A DNA stretch of 40,378 bases from Collinsella aerofaciens (GCF_015552075.1 NZ_JADNDZ010000066.1:1-40378); one strand, 5' to 3'. Shown: positions 26,989-34,994, counted from the first letter of the stretch. Notes: generated from the letters alone by a model not told the origin. Translations and numbers: made by a program.

Positions 26989-27033
26989 AACGTACTCCAA
27001 AAGTTAGGTACCTAAATAAGATTGATATCCCGA

Positions 27034-27804
27034 CTACTTCTTCTTGTGCGGACGCGGCTTCTTCTCGCGACGGGTAACCTCGACCTGCAGCGGAGCGTTC
27101 TTGAGGCGCTCCTCCTCATCGGCCTTGGCCTTGTCGATAACCTTCTGTGTCACGAAGATCTGCTGGATAACCTGCCAGGCAGAAGACACATCGTAGTACA
27201 GCAGAACGCCGACGGGCAGGCTCCAGCCCATCCAAAGCATCATGACGGTCATGACGACAGCCATCATGCGCATGCTCTGGGCCTGCTGACCAGTCTGATT
27301 GCGAGACATATACAGCTGCGGAATCAGGGTCAAGACAGCGAACAGAATCAGGCAAACCAGCGCAGGCAGCGCAACCATAAAGCCATCGGCAAAGGAAGCG
27401 CTCGGCGTGGTGGTAAGGTCAGGCAGGATGTTGAAGAACGAGAACGTGCCGTCGCTAAAGTAGTTCGGCAGGTTACGCAGCAGCGTAAACAGGGCGAACA
27501 GGACAGGCATCTGGATCAACAGCGGCAGACAACCAGCCATGGGGTTGAACTTGTTCTCGCTGTAGAACTTCTGCATCTCCTCGGCCTGACGCTGGGGATC
27601 GTCGGCATAGCGCTCCTGGATCTCGAGCATCTTAGGCTGCAGCACCTGCATGCGAGCCGTCGACTTGGTCGACTTGAGCATGAGCGGCGTCAGCAGCAGA
27701 CGGATGATGACCACCAGGATGATGATGGACAGGCCCCAGTCGACCGCAAAGGTCTGGATGAGCTTGAGCAGCTCGAAAAGGATGTTAACGATCCAATCCC
27801 ACAT
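27034..27804 (-). CDS. yidC: Membrane protein insertase YidC (Oxa1 family)
   Basis: Inserts and folds membrane proteins, alone or with SecYEG. About 256 residues with five predicted membrane helices. The first helix region has the conserved Arg in VIIRLLLTPLML, followed by the cytoplasmic coiled-coil hairpin (KMLEIQERYADDP...EMQKFYSENKFNP), and the hallmark GCLPLLIQMPVLFALF. The C-tail is very basic (REKKPRPHKKK), consistent with ribosome contact. GGAGG lies 9 bases before the ATG. It lies between yidD and jag in the operon. Confidence 0.97.
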   Translation of the reverse strand: MWDWIVNILFELLKLIQTFAVDWGLSIIILVVIIRLLLTPLMLKSTKSTARMQVLQPKMLEIQERYADDPQRQAEEMQKFYSENKFNPMAGCLPLLIQMPVLFALFTLLRNLPNYFSDGTFSFFNILPDLTTTPSASFADGFMVALPALVCLILFAVLTLIPQLYMSRNQTGQQAQSMRMMAVVMTVMMLWMGWSLPVGVLLYYDVSSAWQVIQQIFVTQKVIDKAKADEEERLKNAPLQVEVTRREKKPRPHKKK

Positions 27805-27833
27805 GTAAGTTTTCCTCCGATAGCGAGTGCCCG

Positions 27834-28058
27834 CTAAGGCACAGGGTCATAACCGCCGACGTGCAGGGGATTGCAGCGAGCGATGCGCCTCACGGCAAGC
27901 CAGCAGCCTCTCAAAACACCGTACTTCTCAATCGCCTGGATAGCGTATTGCGAGCACGTTGGGTAATAAATGCAGGCGTCAGGCAATAAGGGCGAAATAA
28001 CCTGTTGATATATGCGAATAGGAGCGATGGCAACACGTCGCAAAACGTGATTGCTCAT
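27834..28058 (-). CDS. yidD: Membrane protein insertion efficiency factor YidD
   Basis: A 74-residue protein that assists YidC-dependent insertion. Motifs are IRIYQQVISPLLP near the N-terminus, CIYYPTCSQYAIQAIEKYG and RCNPLHVGGYDPVP, which match the family along its whole length. Its ATG overlaps the rnpA stop (ATGA), with GGAGGAG just upstream, giving tight coupling. Confidence 0.97.
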   Translation of the reverse strand: MSNHVLRRVAIAPIRIYQQVISPLLPDACIYYPTCSQYAIQAIEKYGVLRGCWLAVRRIARCNPLHVGGYDPVP

Positions 28059-28393
28059 CGCTCCTCCCCGGCAACGCCGGCGCGTTTCATAAGCGAACGC
28101 AACGCCTTGTCCATCTCCTGCGGCGAGGAAACCCTCGTCTTGGGAGTCGCGAACAAGATGATGTCATGACCCGCAACGGGAAATCCACAGCTGCGGGCGG
28201 CCTCGCGCATCACACGCTTAGATCGGTTGCGCACCACAGCACAACCGAGTCGTTTAGCACCAACGAAGGCGACCCTTCCGGAGTCGCCTTCGCCAACCGA
28301 TTCACATATGGTCATTCGAATCAGAGGGTGATTGAAACGACGCCCCTGACTGAACACATGCTCGAAATCTTGCCGAGACTTAATAGTCTTCAT
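28055..28393 (-). CDS. rnpA: Ribonuclease P protein component
   Basis: Protein subunit of RNase P, which matures tRNA 5' ends. About 112 residues, with the RNR signature in VVRNRSKRVMREAAR and the hydrophobic RRFNHPLIRM strand. The ribosome site is weak: the start lies 20 bases after the rpmH stop with no good purine tract, which is usual for rnpA downstream of rpmH. The RNase P RNA gene is not in the window. Confidence 0.96.
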   Translation of the reverse strand: MKTIKSRQDFEHVFSQGRRFNHPLIRMTICESVGEGDSGRVAFVGAKRLGCAVVRNRSKRVMREAARSCGFPVAGHDIILFATPKTRVSSPQEMDKALRSLMKRAGVAGEER

Positions 28394-28413
28394 GCGAGAT
28401 GTGTGTATCGCTG

Positions 28414-28548
28414 CTAGACAGTGAGACGCTTGCGGCCCTTGGCGCGACGACGGGCGAGCACGGCACGACCACCCTTAGTGGCCATACGGGCACGGAAGCC
28501 ATGGGTCTTGGCACGCTTACGCTTATTAGGCTGATACGTACGCTTCAT
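28414..28548 (-). CDS. rpmH: 50S ribosomal protein L34
   Basis: A 44-residue basic protein, [20 protein letters not shown]..., that matches L34 along its whole length, ending in [17 protein letters not shown] lies 8 bases before the ATG at 28548; the in-frame upstream start is not family-like. It is first in the operon rpmH-rnpA-yidD-yidC-jag, with the promoter at 28621-28650 and a hairpin in the leader. Confidence 0.98.
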   Translation of the reverse strand: MKRTYQPNKRKRAKTHGFRARMATKGGRAVLARRRAKGRKRLTV

Positions 28549-28574
28549 CTTAAGTTCCTCCTGCTGCATTTCGA

Positions 28575-28596
28575 GCGTCCGCGGGGGCGCGGACGC
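28575..28596 (-). other. GC hairpin in the rpmH leader
   Basis: GCGTCCGCG and CGCGGACGC form a perfect 9-bp stem with a 4-base loop, 27 bases upstream of the rpmH start codon. No T-run follows, so it is not an obvious terminator; it may stabilise the mRNA 5' end or modulate translation. Confidence 0.6.
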
Positions 28597-28620
28597 AGAT
28601 ATAGACACGTGAGCTTGAAG

Positions 28621-28650
28621 ATTGTAGGGAAATCAATGTTCAAATGTCAA
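28621..28650 (-). promoter_or_regulatory. Promoter of the rpmH operon
   Basis: Consensus -35 TTGACA (28645-28650) and -10 TACAAT (28621-28626) are separated by 18 bp on the minus strand, about 70 bases before the rpmH start codon. This is the best-matching sigma-70 promoter in the window. Confidence 0.85.
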
Positions 28651-28734
28651 GAAATCAAAGGTAAAAGGTTGCAAAGAGTACACGGTTCCCCCATAAGCAG
28701 AACCAGCACTTGAGGCAGCAGGCAACTTTTCACG

Positions 28735-28835
28735 AAATTTCATCGAGTTTTCAACAGGTCATGTTGGAAATGTTGAGAACTTTTCGTCCGTTTTCCAAAG
28801 TTTTCAACAGGTTTTGAAAACTTGTCGAAAGATGA
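28735..28835. promoter_or_regulatory. Left half of a putative oriC: DnaA-box-like cluster upstream of the GHKL-dnaA operon
   Basis: The gap 28549-28893 has no gene. It holds the rpmH promoter and then a cluster of 9-mers resembling DnaA boxes: TTTTCAACA at 28748-28756 and 28801-28809, TTCTCAACA (complement, 28771-28779), TTTTCCAAA (28791-28799). Each matches the classical TTATCCACA at 7 of 9. The 17-mer TTGAAAACTTGTCGAAA (28814-28830) recurs exactly at 32004-32020, after dnaA. The coding strand inverts here, as expected at an origin. Confidence 0.6.
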
Positions 28836-28893
28836 GAAACATTGCGCAGTGAGCTACTATTTGTTCAAAACCTTTTGAAAGATTGCGAGCGGC

Positions 28894-30246
28894 ATGTCTG
28901 ACGACTTCTACACCATGGTCGATTCCGGTGATCCGGCACCCGACAACGAGCACATCACCGGCGTGCGCGAAGAGCGTGCGGAAGGCGAGCAGACGACCAC
29001 GCAGGCGCCAAAAGCCATGTACGCCGCGCGCATCGCCGTCTATGACGACATGCTGTCGACACCGCGGGTGATCGTCATTGATCCGCAAGATGTCCGCACG
29101 TATTTGGAAGAGACGACCAACACCGTCTACCAGTGCATGAAAGAACAAGGTGGCCACATCTCGCTCATGGTCATCCGCGAGATTGTCGAAAACTTTATCC
29201 ACGCACACTTTGCCGAGCCCATCATCTCGATTCTGGACGGCGGAGACACCATCCGCTTTGCTGACCAAGGACCCGGCATCGACGACAAGGAACGTGCTTT
29301 CGACTTTGGCGTTACCAGCGCAAACAGCAAGATGAAGCGCTATATCCGTGGAACCGGAGCAGGGTTTCCCATGGTGCAGGAGTATTTGGAAAACGCCGGC
29401 GGTGCCGTATCCATCGAGGACAACATGGGCAACGGCACCGTGGTTACGGTAAGCCTGAACCCTAAACGCGTGCAGGAAATCGAGCGTGCCGGCGGACGCG
29501 GCGCTGCCGTGCGGCCCGAGACGGAGCAGCCCACATATCCCCTGCCGGGAGCTTTTGCGCAGCAGCCCGTGGCAACGCAGCAGATGCAGCCCCCCGTGGG
29601 ACAGATGCAGCAGCCCGGAATGCTTCCCACACAAGAACCCCAGGCGGCATCTATGTCGATGCCGCCAAACATGCCAGAGGCCATGCCGCTGGCTGATCAG
29701 GATGCAGCAGCAATGCAGCAGGCGACGGGGGCGCCGGGTGGCCAGCAAATGGGCTATCAGCCGTACCAACAGGGATATCCATATCAGCAGATGCCGCCAC
29801 TGGGGTATGGCCAGCAGTTCCCGCAGCAGTACCAGCAGGGATATCAGCAGCCGTACCAGCAGATGCCGCAGCAGCAGTACAACCCTTGGACCCAGCAGAT
29901 GCCTCCACAGCCTTACCAACAGTGGCCTCAAAGTTTTCAACAGCAAATGCCGCCGATGCAGAGTTCTCAACAACCAGCAGCTCAAATGATGTATCCTAAT
30001 GCAGCAAATCAGTATGCGCAGCCACAACCGGACGTGTTCGTAAGCGATCGCGGCAACGCCGCGCTGGGCTATCTGGCGCAAAATCAAGCGTGCGGTGCAA
30101 CCGATCTGGCGAGGACGTTTGGAAACTCGGCCCCCACTTGGTCACGCACGCTCAATGACTTGGCGCAGGCCGGCTTGGTCATCAAGCATGGCCAGAAATA
30201 CCATCTGACCGAACTCGGCGCCGCTCGCGTGCGAGCTCAGAGCTAA
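28894..30246 (+). CDS. GHKL/HATPase-domain protein with Gln/Pro-rich linker and C-terminal winged helix, upstream of dnaA
   Basis: About 450 residues in three parts. A Bergerat-fold ATPase (about 85-190) has an N-box REIVENF (Glu99/Asn100), G1 FADQGPGID (Asp124) and a glycine-rich lid YIRGTGAGFPM. There is no dimerisation/phospho-acceptor (HisKA) domain, so it is not a standard histidine kinase and is closer in outline to small SpoIIAB-like ATPases. A Gln/Pro/Met/Tyr-rich linker (about 205-390, many YQQ and QMP repeats) follows, then a C-terminal winged-helix-like segment (ALGYLAQNQACGATDLARTFG ... WSRTLNDLAQAGLV). dnaA starts 15 bases after its stop, so they are probably co-transcribed. I do not know its function; the position suggests origin or replication control, as inference only. 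Confidence 0.85.
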   Translation: MSDDFYTMVDSGDPAPDNEHITGVREERAEGEQTTTQAPKAMYAARIAVYDDMLSTPRVIVIDPQDVRTYLEETTNTVYQCMKEQGGHISLMVIREIVENFIHAHFAEPIISILDGGDTIRFADQGPGIDDKERAFDFGVTSANSKMKRYIRGTGAGFPMVQEYLENAGGAVSIEDNMGNGTVVTVSLNPKRVQEIERAGGRGAAVRPETEQPTYPLPGAFAQQPVATQQMQPPVGQMQQPGMLPTQEPQAASMSMPPNMPEAMPLADQDAAAMQQATGAPGGQQMGYQPYQQGYPYQQMPPLGYGQQFPQQYQQGYQQPYQQMPQQQYNPWTQQMPPQPYQQWPQSFQQQMPPMQSSQQPAAQMMYPNAANQYAQPQPDVFVSDRGNAALGYLAQNQACGATDLARTFGNSAPTWSRTLNDLAQAGLVIKHGQKYHLTELGAARVRAQS

Positions 30247-30261
30247 AGAACGGGAGAGACA

Positions 30262-31986
30262 GTGGACGAGGAAGCAAGCATCATCCTGGGGGATGCCATC
30301 GCCTTTTGTCAGCGCGACGGCCAAGATGCACGCCTCATCAACATGCTGGGGCAATCGCGCGCCATAAGCCTGACCGAAGATACGCTCACGATCGAGGCCC
30401 CCTCGCGCTTTGCCATCGCGCAGCTCAAAAAGCATCAGCCGACTATTGAGGCCTATCTGGAAGAAATCGCCTTTGCACCGATTGCGCTCGACATCGTGGC
30501 ACCGCAAGGCGCCGCGACGGAATCCGCTGCCGCGACGGCGCCCGCCACGGCTCCCGCTGCTTCCCCGGCGGTGCCGGCCTCCGCAGGCGACGTGCCGACA
30601 ATCGAGCACCAGCACAGCGATGTTTCCCGTGAAACCATGGCACCGTTGCCGACCGCGGCAGCGACGTCAACGAATGCACCCGTCACGCACATGCCCATCG
30701 CTCACGACGCAGCGGCGGGCGCGGATTCGGGCATTGCAATCAAGAACACGCTCTCGGCCGATGATTTTCGTCGCATGATGAACCAGATGAAGGGCGGAGC
30801 GCCGACTAAATCCACGCAAGCTGCGGCCCCCGCTTCACCCATGCCAGCGCCGACCGTGCCGGCCGAGCAGAATACGGATGGAGCCCCACTCGCCGCGAAC
30901 TCAAAATTCACCTTTGAGAACTTTGTCTACGGCCCCGAGAACAGCCATGCCTATCGCTCGGCACTCAAGTTTGCCGCCCTCGCGGACGAGCGCGGCACGT
31001 GCACATCGCTGTTCATCTACGGCAAATCGGGCCTGGGCAAGACGCACCTGCTGCTTGCCATCAAAAACGAGCTCGCCGAGAAGTCGCCCGAGATCAAGGT
31101 CAAGTATGCCAACTCCCAGGCATATCTGGACGACCTGATGACCGAGTTCGACCGCCAAAAGAAGAGCAACGCCCCCATCATGCAGGCGTACCACGGCGTG
31201 GACGTGCTCATCATCGATGACATCCAAAACATCATCGGCAAGCGCGCGAGCGTGGACTACTTTTTCCAGCTCATGGACGAGTTCATCCGCAACAACAAGA
31301 AGGTCGTCATCGCGGCAGACCGCGCCCCCAAGGACCTGAGCATGGACGAGCGTCTGACCAGCCGCTTCAACGCCGGCATGCTCTGCCTGGTCGCAGAGCC
31401 CAGCTACGAGATGAAATACAAGATCTTGCAGCGCTATTACGAAAACACCATCGTCGCCGCTCCCGAGGCAGGCGACGACTCGCTGCTGGCGGCCTATGGG
31501 GGCGACGGCGGACACCTGACCGACGAGCACTTTAAACACATGGCCGAGGTCTCGGGCACCAACATCCGCGAACTCGAGAGCTTTTGCGAGCGCTGCGCCG
31601 GCGAGGCGGGCGACCGCGAGCGCGAGGGCGGAGAGCTCACCTTTGACGATATCGACGCCATCGCCGGCCAGTACTTCGACACATCGGCCAAAAAGATCAA
31701 CGTGCAAACGGTTCAGTCCGTCATTGAAGAGCAGTACGGCGTGACGCACGAGGAGCTCATCGGCCCGCGTCGCAACGCCAATATCGCCAAAGCGCGCCAT
31801 ATCGCCATCTACCTGGCCATCGAGATGTGCGAGATGACGACCACGGCGGTGGGCGCCGAATTTGGCAACCGCAACCACTCGACCGTCAGCACGAGCTACA
31901 AAAAGGTCCAGAAGATGATCCAGGAAGACCGCACCGTCACCGAAGACCTCAAGTCCTTGCGCGATAAAATTACACTGCGCTCGTAG
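30262..31986 (+). CDS. dnaA: Chromosomal replication initiator DnaA
   Basis: Origin-binding AAA+ protein that opens oriC. About 574 residues, longer than usual because domain II (about 80-205) is a long Ala/Pro-rich linker. The AAA+ domain has Walker A GKSGLGKT (254-261) and Walker B VLIIDDIQN. Domain IV has GPRRNANIAKARHIA and a recognition region FGNRNHSTV (534-542) that differs from the usual FGGRDHTTV: Asn538 replaces the Asp equivalent to E. coli Asp433. The GTG start has GGGAG 5 bases upstream. A parS-like 16-mer lies inside the linker-coding part (30621-30636). It follows the GHKL ATPase gene and precedes dnaN. Confidence 0.97.
   Translation: MDEEASIILGDAIAFCQRDGQDARLINMLGQSRAISLTEDTLTIEAPSRFAIAQLKKHQPTIEAYLEEIAFAPIALDIVAPQGAATESAAATAPATAPAASPAVPASAGDVPTIEHQHSDVSRETMAPLPTAAATSTNAPVTHMPIAHDAAAGADSGIAIKNTLSADDFRRMMNQMKGGAPTKSTQAAAPASPMPAPTVPAEQNTDGAPLAANSKFTFENFVYGPENSHAYRSALKFAALADERGTCTSLFIYGKSGLGKTHLLLAIKNELAEKSPEIKVKYANSQAYLDDLMTEFDRQKKSNAPIMQAYHGVDVLIIDDIQNIIGKRASVDYFFQLMDEFIRNNKKVVIAADRAPKDLSMDERLTSRFNAGMLCLVAEPSYEMKYKILQRYYENTIVAAPEAGDDSLLAAYGGDGGHLTDEHFKHMAEVSGTNIRELESFCERCAGEAGDREREGGELTFDDIDAIAGQYFDTSAKKINVQTVQSVIEEQYGVTHEELIGPRRNANIAKARHIAIYLAIEMCEMTTTAVGAEFGNRNHSTVSTSYKKVQKMIQEDRTVTEDLKSLRDKITLRS
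30621..30636. promoter_or_regulatory. parS-like site inside dnaA
   Basis: TGTTTCCCGTGAAACC matches the parS consensus at 14 of 16 positions, in the region of dnaA encoding the variable linker, where the codons are free to hold it. Confidence 0.5.
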
Positions 31987-32224
31987 GAAAATAGAGACAC
32001 CTGTTGAAAACTTGTCGAAACCACGGGCATAAGGTGTCTAAAACCCAACCCGCGGTGATGAAAAGTTTTGCGCAGGTTTTGGACGTGGAAAACCACCCCC
32101 GTTGCACACAGGTTGTTGTCGATTCTCTTTCTGGGTCTGACCTGCGTCTTTGGGAGTAATCAACAGTTTCGTCAGTGCTATTACTATTATTAAGATATTT
32201 ATATCTATAGAAAGGTATTAAAAG
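31987..32224. promoter_or_regulatory. Right half of a putative oriC: dnaA-dnaN intergenic region
   Basis: This 238-base gap holds the complement of TTTTCAACA (32002-32010), the second copy of the 17-mer TTGAAAACTTGTCGAAA (32004-32020), CGTGGAAAA (complement TTTTCCACG, 7/9 to a DnaA box), and a strongly AT-rich stretch at 32178-32222 with the inverted repeat AGATAT-TT-ATATCT (32193-32206). The AT-rich part is a candidate unwinding element and may also carry the dnaN promoter. Confidence 0.6.
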
Positions 32225-33328
32225 ATGAAGTTCACCGTCAGCCAGAGCTCGCTTACACAAGCCATTGGCGTCGTTATGAAGGGTGTCGCTTCGGCATCCA
32301 CCCTTCCCATCCTGTCGGGCGTGCTCGTCAAGGCGCAAGACGGCATTTTGGAATTCCAGACCTCTAACTACACCATCTCGATCCGTCATCGCATCGCGGC
32401 GCATGTCGAAGAAGAGGGCGAGATGGTTATCCCCTGTAAGATGCTCTCCAATATCACCAAGACCCTCCCCGATGCCCCGGTCACCTTTGAGCTGTCCGAG
32501 CGCCAGGTGCTGATTGGTTGCGAGAAGAGCTCTTTCCGCCTGAACACGCTCGATGCCAATGACTTCCCCGAGTTTCCGGCCTATGCCATCGAGAGTGCCG
32601 TGGAGCTGCCGACCGATATCTTGTCCGAGATGGTCGGCCGCGTGTGGCGCGTCACCTCGACCGACAAGGCCCGCCCCATCCTGGGCGGCGTGCACATGAA
32701 GGTCGAGAACAACACCGTGCGCCTGGTGGCGACCGATTCCTTCCGCTTGGCCGTGTGCGATACGCAGGTCGAGACCTCGACCCTCGAGGGCTCCTTTGAG
32801 CTCAACGTTCCGGCCGACGCCTTTAACGACGCGCTGAACATCATGGCCAGCCAGGCGACCATCATGATCGGGGCTACCGACACCCAGGTCGTCTTCGAGG
32901 CCGGCAACACCACCTACGTGTCGCGCCGTATCGAGGGCATGTACCCCAACTACAAGCAGCTCATCCCCGATTCGTGCGTGACGAGCGTCAAGATCGACGT
33001 CGCCGCCTTTAACGCCGCCCTCAAGCGCGTGGCCGTTATCGCGAGCGCCAACCCCGCCGTCAAGTTCGAGATCGATGTCGAGAACGGGCAGATGGGCCTG
33101 TCCTCCATTTCCAATGACCAGGACCTTGCGCAGGAGACGATCGATGTCGAGGCCGAGGGCGAGTCGGGTACCATCGCCTTCAACTACCACTACATCTTCG
33201 GCTGCCTCAATGCCCTGTCCAAGGAGAAGGAGATCACGCTGGAGCTCAAGAGCTACTCGCAGGCGGGCATCTTCAAGTCCTACGACAAGATCAACTACCT
33301 GTACCTGGTCATGCCGGTCCGCATCTAG
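32225..33328 (+). CDS. dnaN: DNA polymerase III subunit beta (sliding clamp)
   Basis: Forms the ring clamp that tethers the replicative polymerase and repair factors to DNA. About 367 residues, the usual length for the three-domain family. Recognisable stretches are KFTVSQSSL at the N-terminus, LPILSGVLV, FRLNTLDANDFPEFP, ARPILGGVHM, ATDSFRLAVCDTQ, RRIEGMYPNYKQLIP and the C-terminal YLVMPVRI. AAAGG lies 9 bases before the ATG. recF follows after 9 bases. Confidence 0.98.
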   Translation: MKFTVSQSSLTQAIGVVMKGVASASTLPILSGVLVKAQDGILEFQTSNYTISIRHRIAAHVEEEGEMVIPCKMLSNITKTLPDAPVTFELSERQVLIGCEKSSFRLNTLDANDFPEFPAYAIESAVELPTDILSEMVGRVWRVTSTDKARPILGGVHMKVENNTVRLVATDSFRLAVCDTQVETSTLEGSFELNVPADAFNDALNIMASQATIMIGATDTQVVFEAGNTTYVSRRIEGMYPNYKQLIPDSCVTSVKIDVAAFNAALKRVAVIASANPAVKFEIDVENGQMGLSSISNDQDLAQETIDVEAEGESGTIAFNYHYIFGCLNALSKEKEITLELKSYSQAGIFKSYDKINYLYLVMPVRI

Positions 33329-33337
33329 CGCTGCGCC

Positions 33338-34444
33338 ATGACCATGTTCGCCCGCGATCTTTCCGTCGCGCACTACCGCAGCTTCGATAGCTATCGCCTT
33401 GCCCTGGACGAGGGCGTGACGATACTTGCGGGACCCAACGCGGCGGGAAAGACTAATCTCATAGAGGCGCTGCAGCTGCTGACGAGCGGCGCCTCGTTTA
33501 GGCACCCGACCGCAGCCGAGCTTATCCATGACGGCGTGGGCTCGTGCAAGGTCGAGCTGAGGCTCGAGGGCGACGGCCGCGTGCTTGATATGGGATTGAG
33601 CGCGGAGGACGGTAAGCGCTCGTTTAGCCGCAACGGCAAGAGATGCTCTGCCGCCGGTGTGCGCGGGGTCCTGCCGAGCGTGCTGTTTTGCCCCGACCAT
33701 CTGGACATGGTTAAGCGAGGCGCCAGTGTGCGCCGTGCTGCCCTCGATGACTTTGGCATGCAACTGAGCGCACGCTACGCCGATCTGGCAAGTGCCTACG
33801 GGCGTTGCGTGACCCAGCGCAACGCTCTTCTCAAGGAGAGCTGGTGCTGTCGCGAGATGCTCGGTGCCTGGAACGATTCGATTGCCCGCGCGGGCTCGGC
33901 CCTGCTTGTGCACCGGTTGGCCCTGCTCGACCGGCTGGCGGGCCATGTGCACACTGCCTACGGGCAAGTGGCATCCGGTGAGGCTGCCAACGTGACCTAT
34001 ACGTCCACGCTGGGGGATTTGCCCCAGGTCGATGATCGCGAAGAGCTGAAGGGCTGGGCGTACGAGCGCATGCTGGCTGCCCTTGATGAGCACGCCGACG
34101 AGGAAATTCGCCGCGGCGTGACGTTGGTGGGACCGCATCGCGATGAGATTGAGTTTACCGTGGCGGGTCGCTCCGCCCGTTCATTTGCCAGCCAAGGTCA
34201 GCAGCGAACGTTGGTTCTGGCCTGGAAGGTGGCGGAGGTGGCCGTGGCTCGCGATGTCCTGGGCACCGCCCCGTTGCTGCTTTTGGACGACGTGATGAGC
34301 GAACTCGACGGCGAACGCCGCGGTGCTTTTCTGCGGCTGATCGGCGATGATATCCAGACGGTCATAACCACGACCAACCTGGGGTATTTTACCGATGACC
34401 TGCTTGATCGAGCCAAGGTGGTGAGCATGGGTGAGACGTGCTAA
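33338..34444 (+). CDS. recF: DNA replication and repair protein RecF
   Basis: SMC-like ATPase that helps load RecA at single-strand gaps. About 368 residues. Walker A is GPNAAGKTNLIEAL, the ABC-type signature region is FASQGQQRTLVLAWK, and Walker B with the D-loop is LLLLDDVMSELD. VLFCPDHLDMVKRG is family-typical. The ribosome site is weak, which fits translational coupling from dnaN 9 bases upstream. An ATG at 33344 is an alternative start. Its end overlaps the dciA start by 14 bases. Confidence 0.96.
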   Translation: MTMFARDLSVAHYRSFDSYRLALDEGVTILAGPNAAGKTNLIEALQLLTSGASFRHPTAAELIHDGVGSCKVELRLEGDGRVLDMGLSAEDGKRSFSRNGKRCSAAGVRGVLPSVLFCPDHLDMVKRGASVRRAALDDFGMQLSARYADLASAYGRCVTQRNALLKESWCCREMLGAWNDSIARAGSALLVHRLALLDRLAGHVHTAYGQVASGEAANVTYTSTLGDLPQVDDREELKGWAYERMLAALDEHADEEIRRGVTLVGPHRDEIEFTVAGRSARSFASQGQQRTLVLAWKVAEVAVARDVLGTAPLLLLDDVMSELDGERRGAFLRLIGDDIQTVITTTNLGYFTDDLLDRAKVVSMGETC

Positions 34445-34994
34445 TTACGAGCGCGAGAGCGAAACGGTTGCCTTCAGTGGATTTTTGAACGCAGAGCGTC
34501 AGCGCATCCTGGCGGCCGCGACACCTGAGCGCCGCGCGCAGATGGAGGCTGCCGAGGAGTCGCGCGCGGTCTATCGCGCGTGGAACGCGGTGTGCTCGGG
34601 CACGCGCGAGGGGCGGCATGTGACGGGCTTGCGCTACCTGCCCGAGTCCAATGAGCTGCTGGTATATCTCGATTCGCCCTCGTGGACGCAGGAAATGACG
34701 CTGTTGCGCGAGATCATCCGCGCGCGCATGGAGCGCGCCGGTGCGCATGTGGACGGCCTGGTGTTCAAAACCACCGCGCCGGGTCACACGCCGCCCGCCG
34801 CCAAGCAGCGCCTGCGCCCGGCGACGACCGAGCGCCCGCCGGCCCCGCACGCCGACCTAAGTGAGGCCGAGCGCACCGAGATTGAGCGCCAAGTGGCGCC
34901 CATCGAAGACCAAAAACTGCGCGAGGCCCTCGAGAATGCCATGAGAGCCAGTGCCGAGTGGGCCAAGGGCGTAGAAAGCAAAAAAGAGCCTTAA
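34431..34994 (+). CDS. dciA: DciA-like protein (DUF721)
   Basis: About 187 residues. The central KH-like DUF721 domain (about 40-112) includes RAWNAVCSG, GLRYLPESNELLVYLDSP and WTQEMTLLREIIRARM. The C-terminal part is a Pro/Ala/Arg-rich linker and a charged helix. DciA is the ancestral replicative-helicase loading or operating factor in bacteria lacking DnaC/DnaI, and its gene commonly sits between recF and gyrB in actinobacteria. The GTG start at 34431 lies inside the end of recF, with AAGGTGG a few bases upstream. A terminator follows 26 bases after the stop. Confidence 0.88.
   Translation: MRRANYERESETVAFSGFLNAERQRILAAATPERRAQMEAAEESRAVYRAWNAVCSGTREGRHVTGLRYLPESNELLVYLDSPSWTQEMTLLREIIRARMERAGAHVDGLVFKTTAPGHTPPAAKQRLRPATTERPPAPHADLSEAERTEIERQVAPIEDQKLREALENAMRASAEWAKGVESKKEP

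Noticed and set aside
29195..29203. TTATCCACG, an 8/9 match to the classical DnaA box, inside the GHKL ATPase gene
   Set aside because: A single match in coding sequence of a conserved N-box region; one 8/9 site is expected by chance in 40 kb.
31970..34138. Minus-strand open frame of about 720 codons opposite dnaN and recF
   Set aside because: Antisense to two certain genes; its length is explained by high GC and codon bias, and no motif or ribosome site supports it.
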